A DNA stretch of 6,228 nucleotides. Source: Acidobacteriota bacterium. GTDB taxonomy: Bacteria; Acidobacteriota; Terriglobia; Terriglobales; Acidobacteriaceae. The notes beneath the pieces were generated by a model. The model was not told the DNA's origin. It did not search any database and worked only from the letters and a program-made list of their open reading frames with translations. Of the stretch, positions 5,453 through 6,228 are shown in pieces. The translations under genes were made by a program, and so were the position numbers. The DNA lies in the NCBI GenBank assembly GCA_003225615.1, contig QIAS01000403.1:1-6228 (forward strand), given 5' to 3'. Numbering within the stretch: the stretch's first letter is position 1; each line of letters begins with the position of its first letter.

Positions 5453-6228
5453 TCGAGTGCTTTCCACTGAATCACTCCATCCTCTCGGTTGTGCACGGAA
5501 TTTGTGCTTGGTTCCATGTGATCCATCGGCCGACAACGGGAACTACTGACGGGCTGGGTTACCCGCCCGCTGACAAACGGTGCCGAGATTAAGTAAATAT
5601 TTCCAGAGCTATCGTTCAATGCCAACCCATTAGTCCCCCAGCGGATGAACCGCCCGGATCCAACAATGAGACCATTCTGCGTAGAAAAAGGAATACTGCT
5701 AACCGGAACAAAGTGAGTCATGTCAAAAAGATTAATCGTGTAGTTAGAGTTCTCTTGAAATGCGTATTTGGTGAAAATGAATACAGTATTGAGCGTTGAG
5801 TCAGGGGCCATCGGCCAGCCACCCCCCACTTCGAAAATGCCGGCAGGAAGACCGGTGGACGGGTCGATAGCATGGAAGCCGTCGTCAGAGTAGACGAGGC
5901 CAGTGCCACGATCATAATGAATCCGGCCCGGGTTCCAGAACACAGCGGGGTAATCCTGCTGGAGAACTACTCCCGAAGAGTTTACGGCTAGTGTGTAAAA
6001 GTCAAACCCTGTGCTTTCGCTATTGGCTGCATACAGCTCCATCGCGTTCGATCCCCATTGGATCGACGCGTAGAGCTGGAAATTCCCAGGCGCGCTCGTT
6101 GGCCTCGGCGTCGAATCATCGAAGATTGTCACGCCGCCCACTGCGGCGGGAGAAACGTTTAGGACACCTTTACTAACGGCAAGCGTGTGGGGAGAGCCTG
6201 GAGCAACTTGGATGTCCAACGCGTAGTA
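5389..6228 (-). CDS. Secreted-type beta-propeller protein, 5'-partial
   Basis: The frame is open to the right edge (YYALDIQVAPGSPHTLAVS at the edge), so the true start lies beyond base 6228 and the TTG at 6217-6219 is internal; 279 residues are visible. Repeated beta-rich segments look like propeller blades: QVAPGSPHTLAVSKG, VTIFDDSTPRP, SIQWGSNAMELYA, then STGFDFYTLAVNSSGV, PGRIHYDRGTGLVYSDDG, WPMAPDSTLNTVFIF, and RFIRWGTNGLALNDSSG followed by NIYLISAPFVS. Repeated WG and phrases such as RWGTNGLA and GRIHYD.GTGLVY match YncE/NHL-like propellers that I associate with secreted acidobacterial proteins, often in large multi-domain polypeptides. The last 60 or so residues, beginning GRVTQPVSSSRCRP, do not look like a blade, and they run 64 bases into the STAS gene on the other strand. 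The tail may be a read-through after decay of the original stop. Role unknown; protein binding or enzyme scaffolding is possible. Confidence 0.76.
   Translation of the reverse strand, partial: YYALDIQVAPGSPHTLAVSKGVLNVSPAAVGGVTIFDDSTPRPTSAPGNFQLYASIQWGSNAMELYAANSESTGFDFYTLAVNSSGVVLQQDYPAVFWNPGRIHYDRGTGLVYSDDGFHAIDPSTGLPAGIFEVGGGWPMAPDSTLNTVFIFTKYAFQENSNYTINLFDMTHFVPVSSIPFSTQNGLIVGSGRFIRWGTNGLALNDSSGNIYLISAPFVSGRVTQPVSSSRCRPMDHMEPSTNSVHNREDGVIQWKALDYAGSATDPPVQLSAAASTVG

Overview
The window reads as a chromosomal segment from an acidobacterium, most likely Terriglobia (Koribacter-like). The support is an ADOP-type duplicated MacB/FtsX permease, a small secreted protein and a WGTNG-type beta-propeller of kinds I associate with that phylum, moderately high GC, and an AGCGGACA...TGTCCGCT intergenic palindrome. 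This placement rests on family resemblance from memory, not on a search.

Layout. 1-2127 (+) is the 3' part of a duplicated ABC-type permease whose start lies outside the window. 2126-2153 is a rho-independent terminator serving the opposite strand; its T-tract overlaps the permease stop codon. 2177-3603 (-) is a two-gene operon: an outer-membrane beta-barrel-like protein (2722-3603) followed 23 bases later by a small secreted His/Met-rich, four-cysteine protein (2177-2698). 3604-3838 is non-coding, with a short direct repeat but no convincing promoter. 3839-4348 (-) is purE (N5-CAIR mutase), without purK beside it. 4349-4520 is a divergent intergenic region holding two inverted repeats and a good sigma70-like promoter pointing right.

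4521-5452 (+) is a small same-strand cluster: a 60-residue single-span membrane protein, a 97-residue protein with a duplicated helical motif, and a STAS-domain (SpoIIAA/RsbV-like) gene broken by a one-base frameshift just after its DSTG motif. The two small ORFs have no Shine-Dalgarno sequence, and each has TATAAT about 10 bases before its ATG, which suggests leaderless or nearly leaderless transcripts. 5389-6228 (-) is the 3' part of a secreted-type beta-propeller protein that converges on, and overlaps, the STAS gene.

Functionally the window is mixed: envelope and export functions on the left, a purine biosynthesis housekeeping gene in the middle, and small uncharacterised or regulatory genes on the right. 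I see no tRNA, rRNA, CRISPR array, transposase or integrase, and no clear evidence of a new multi-gene system. The points most worth a second look are the TATAAT-adjacent small genes, the broken STAS gene and the repeat-rich region upstream of purE.
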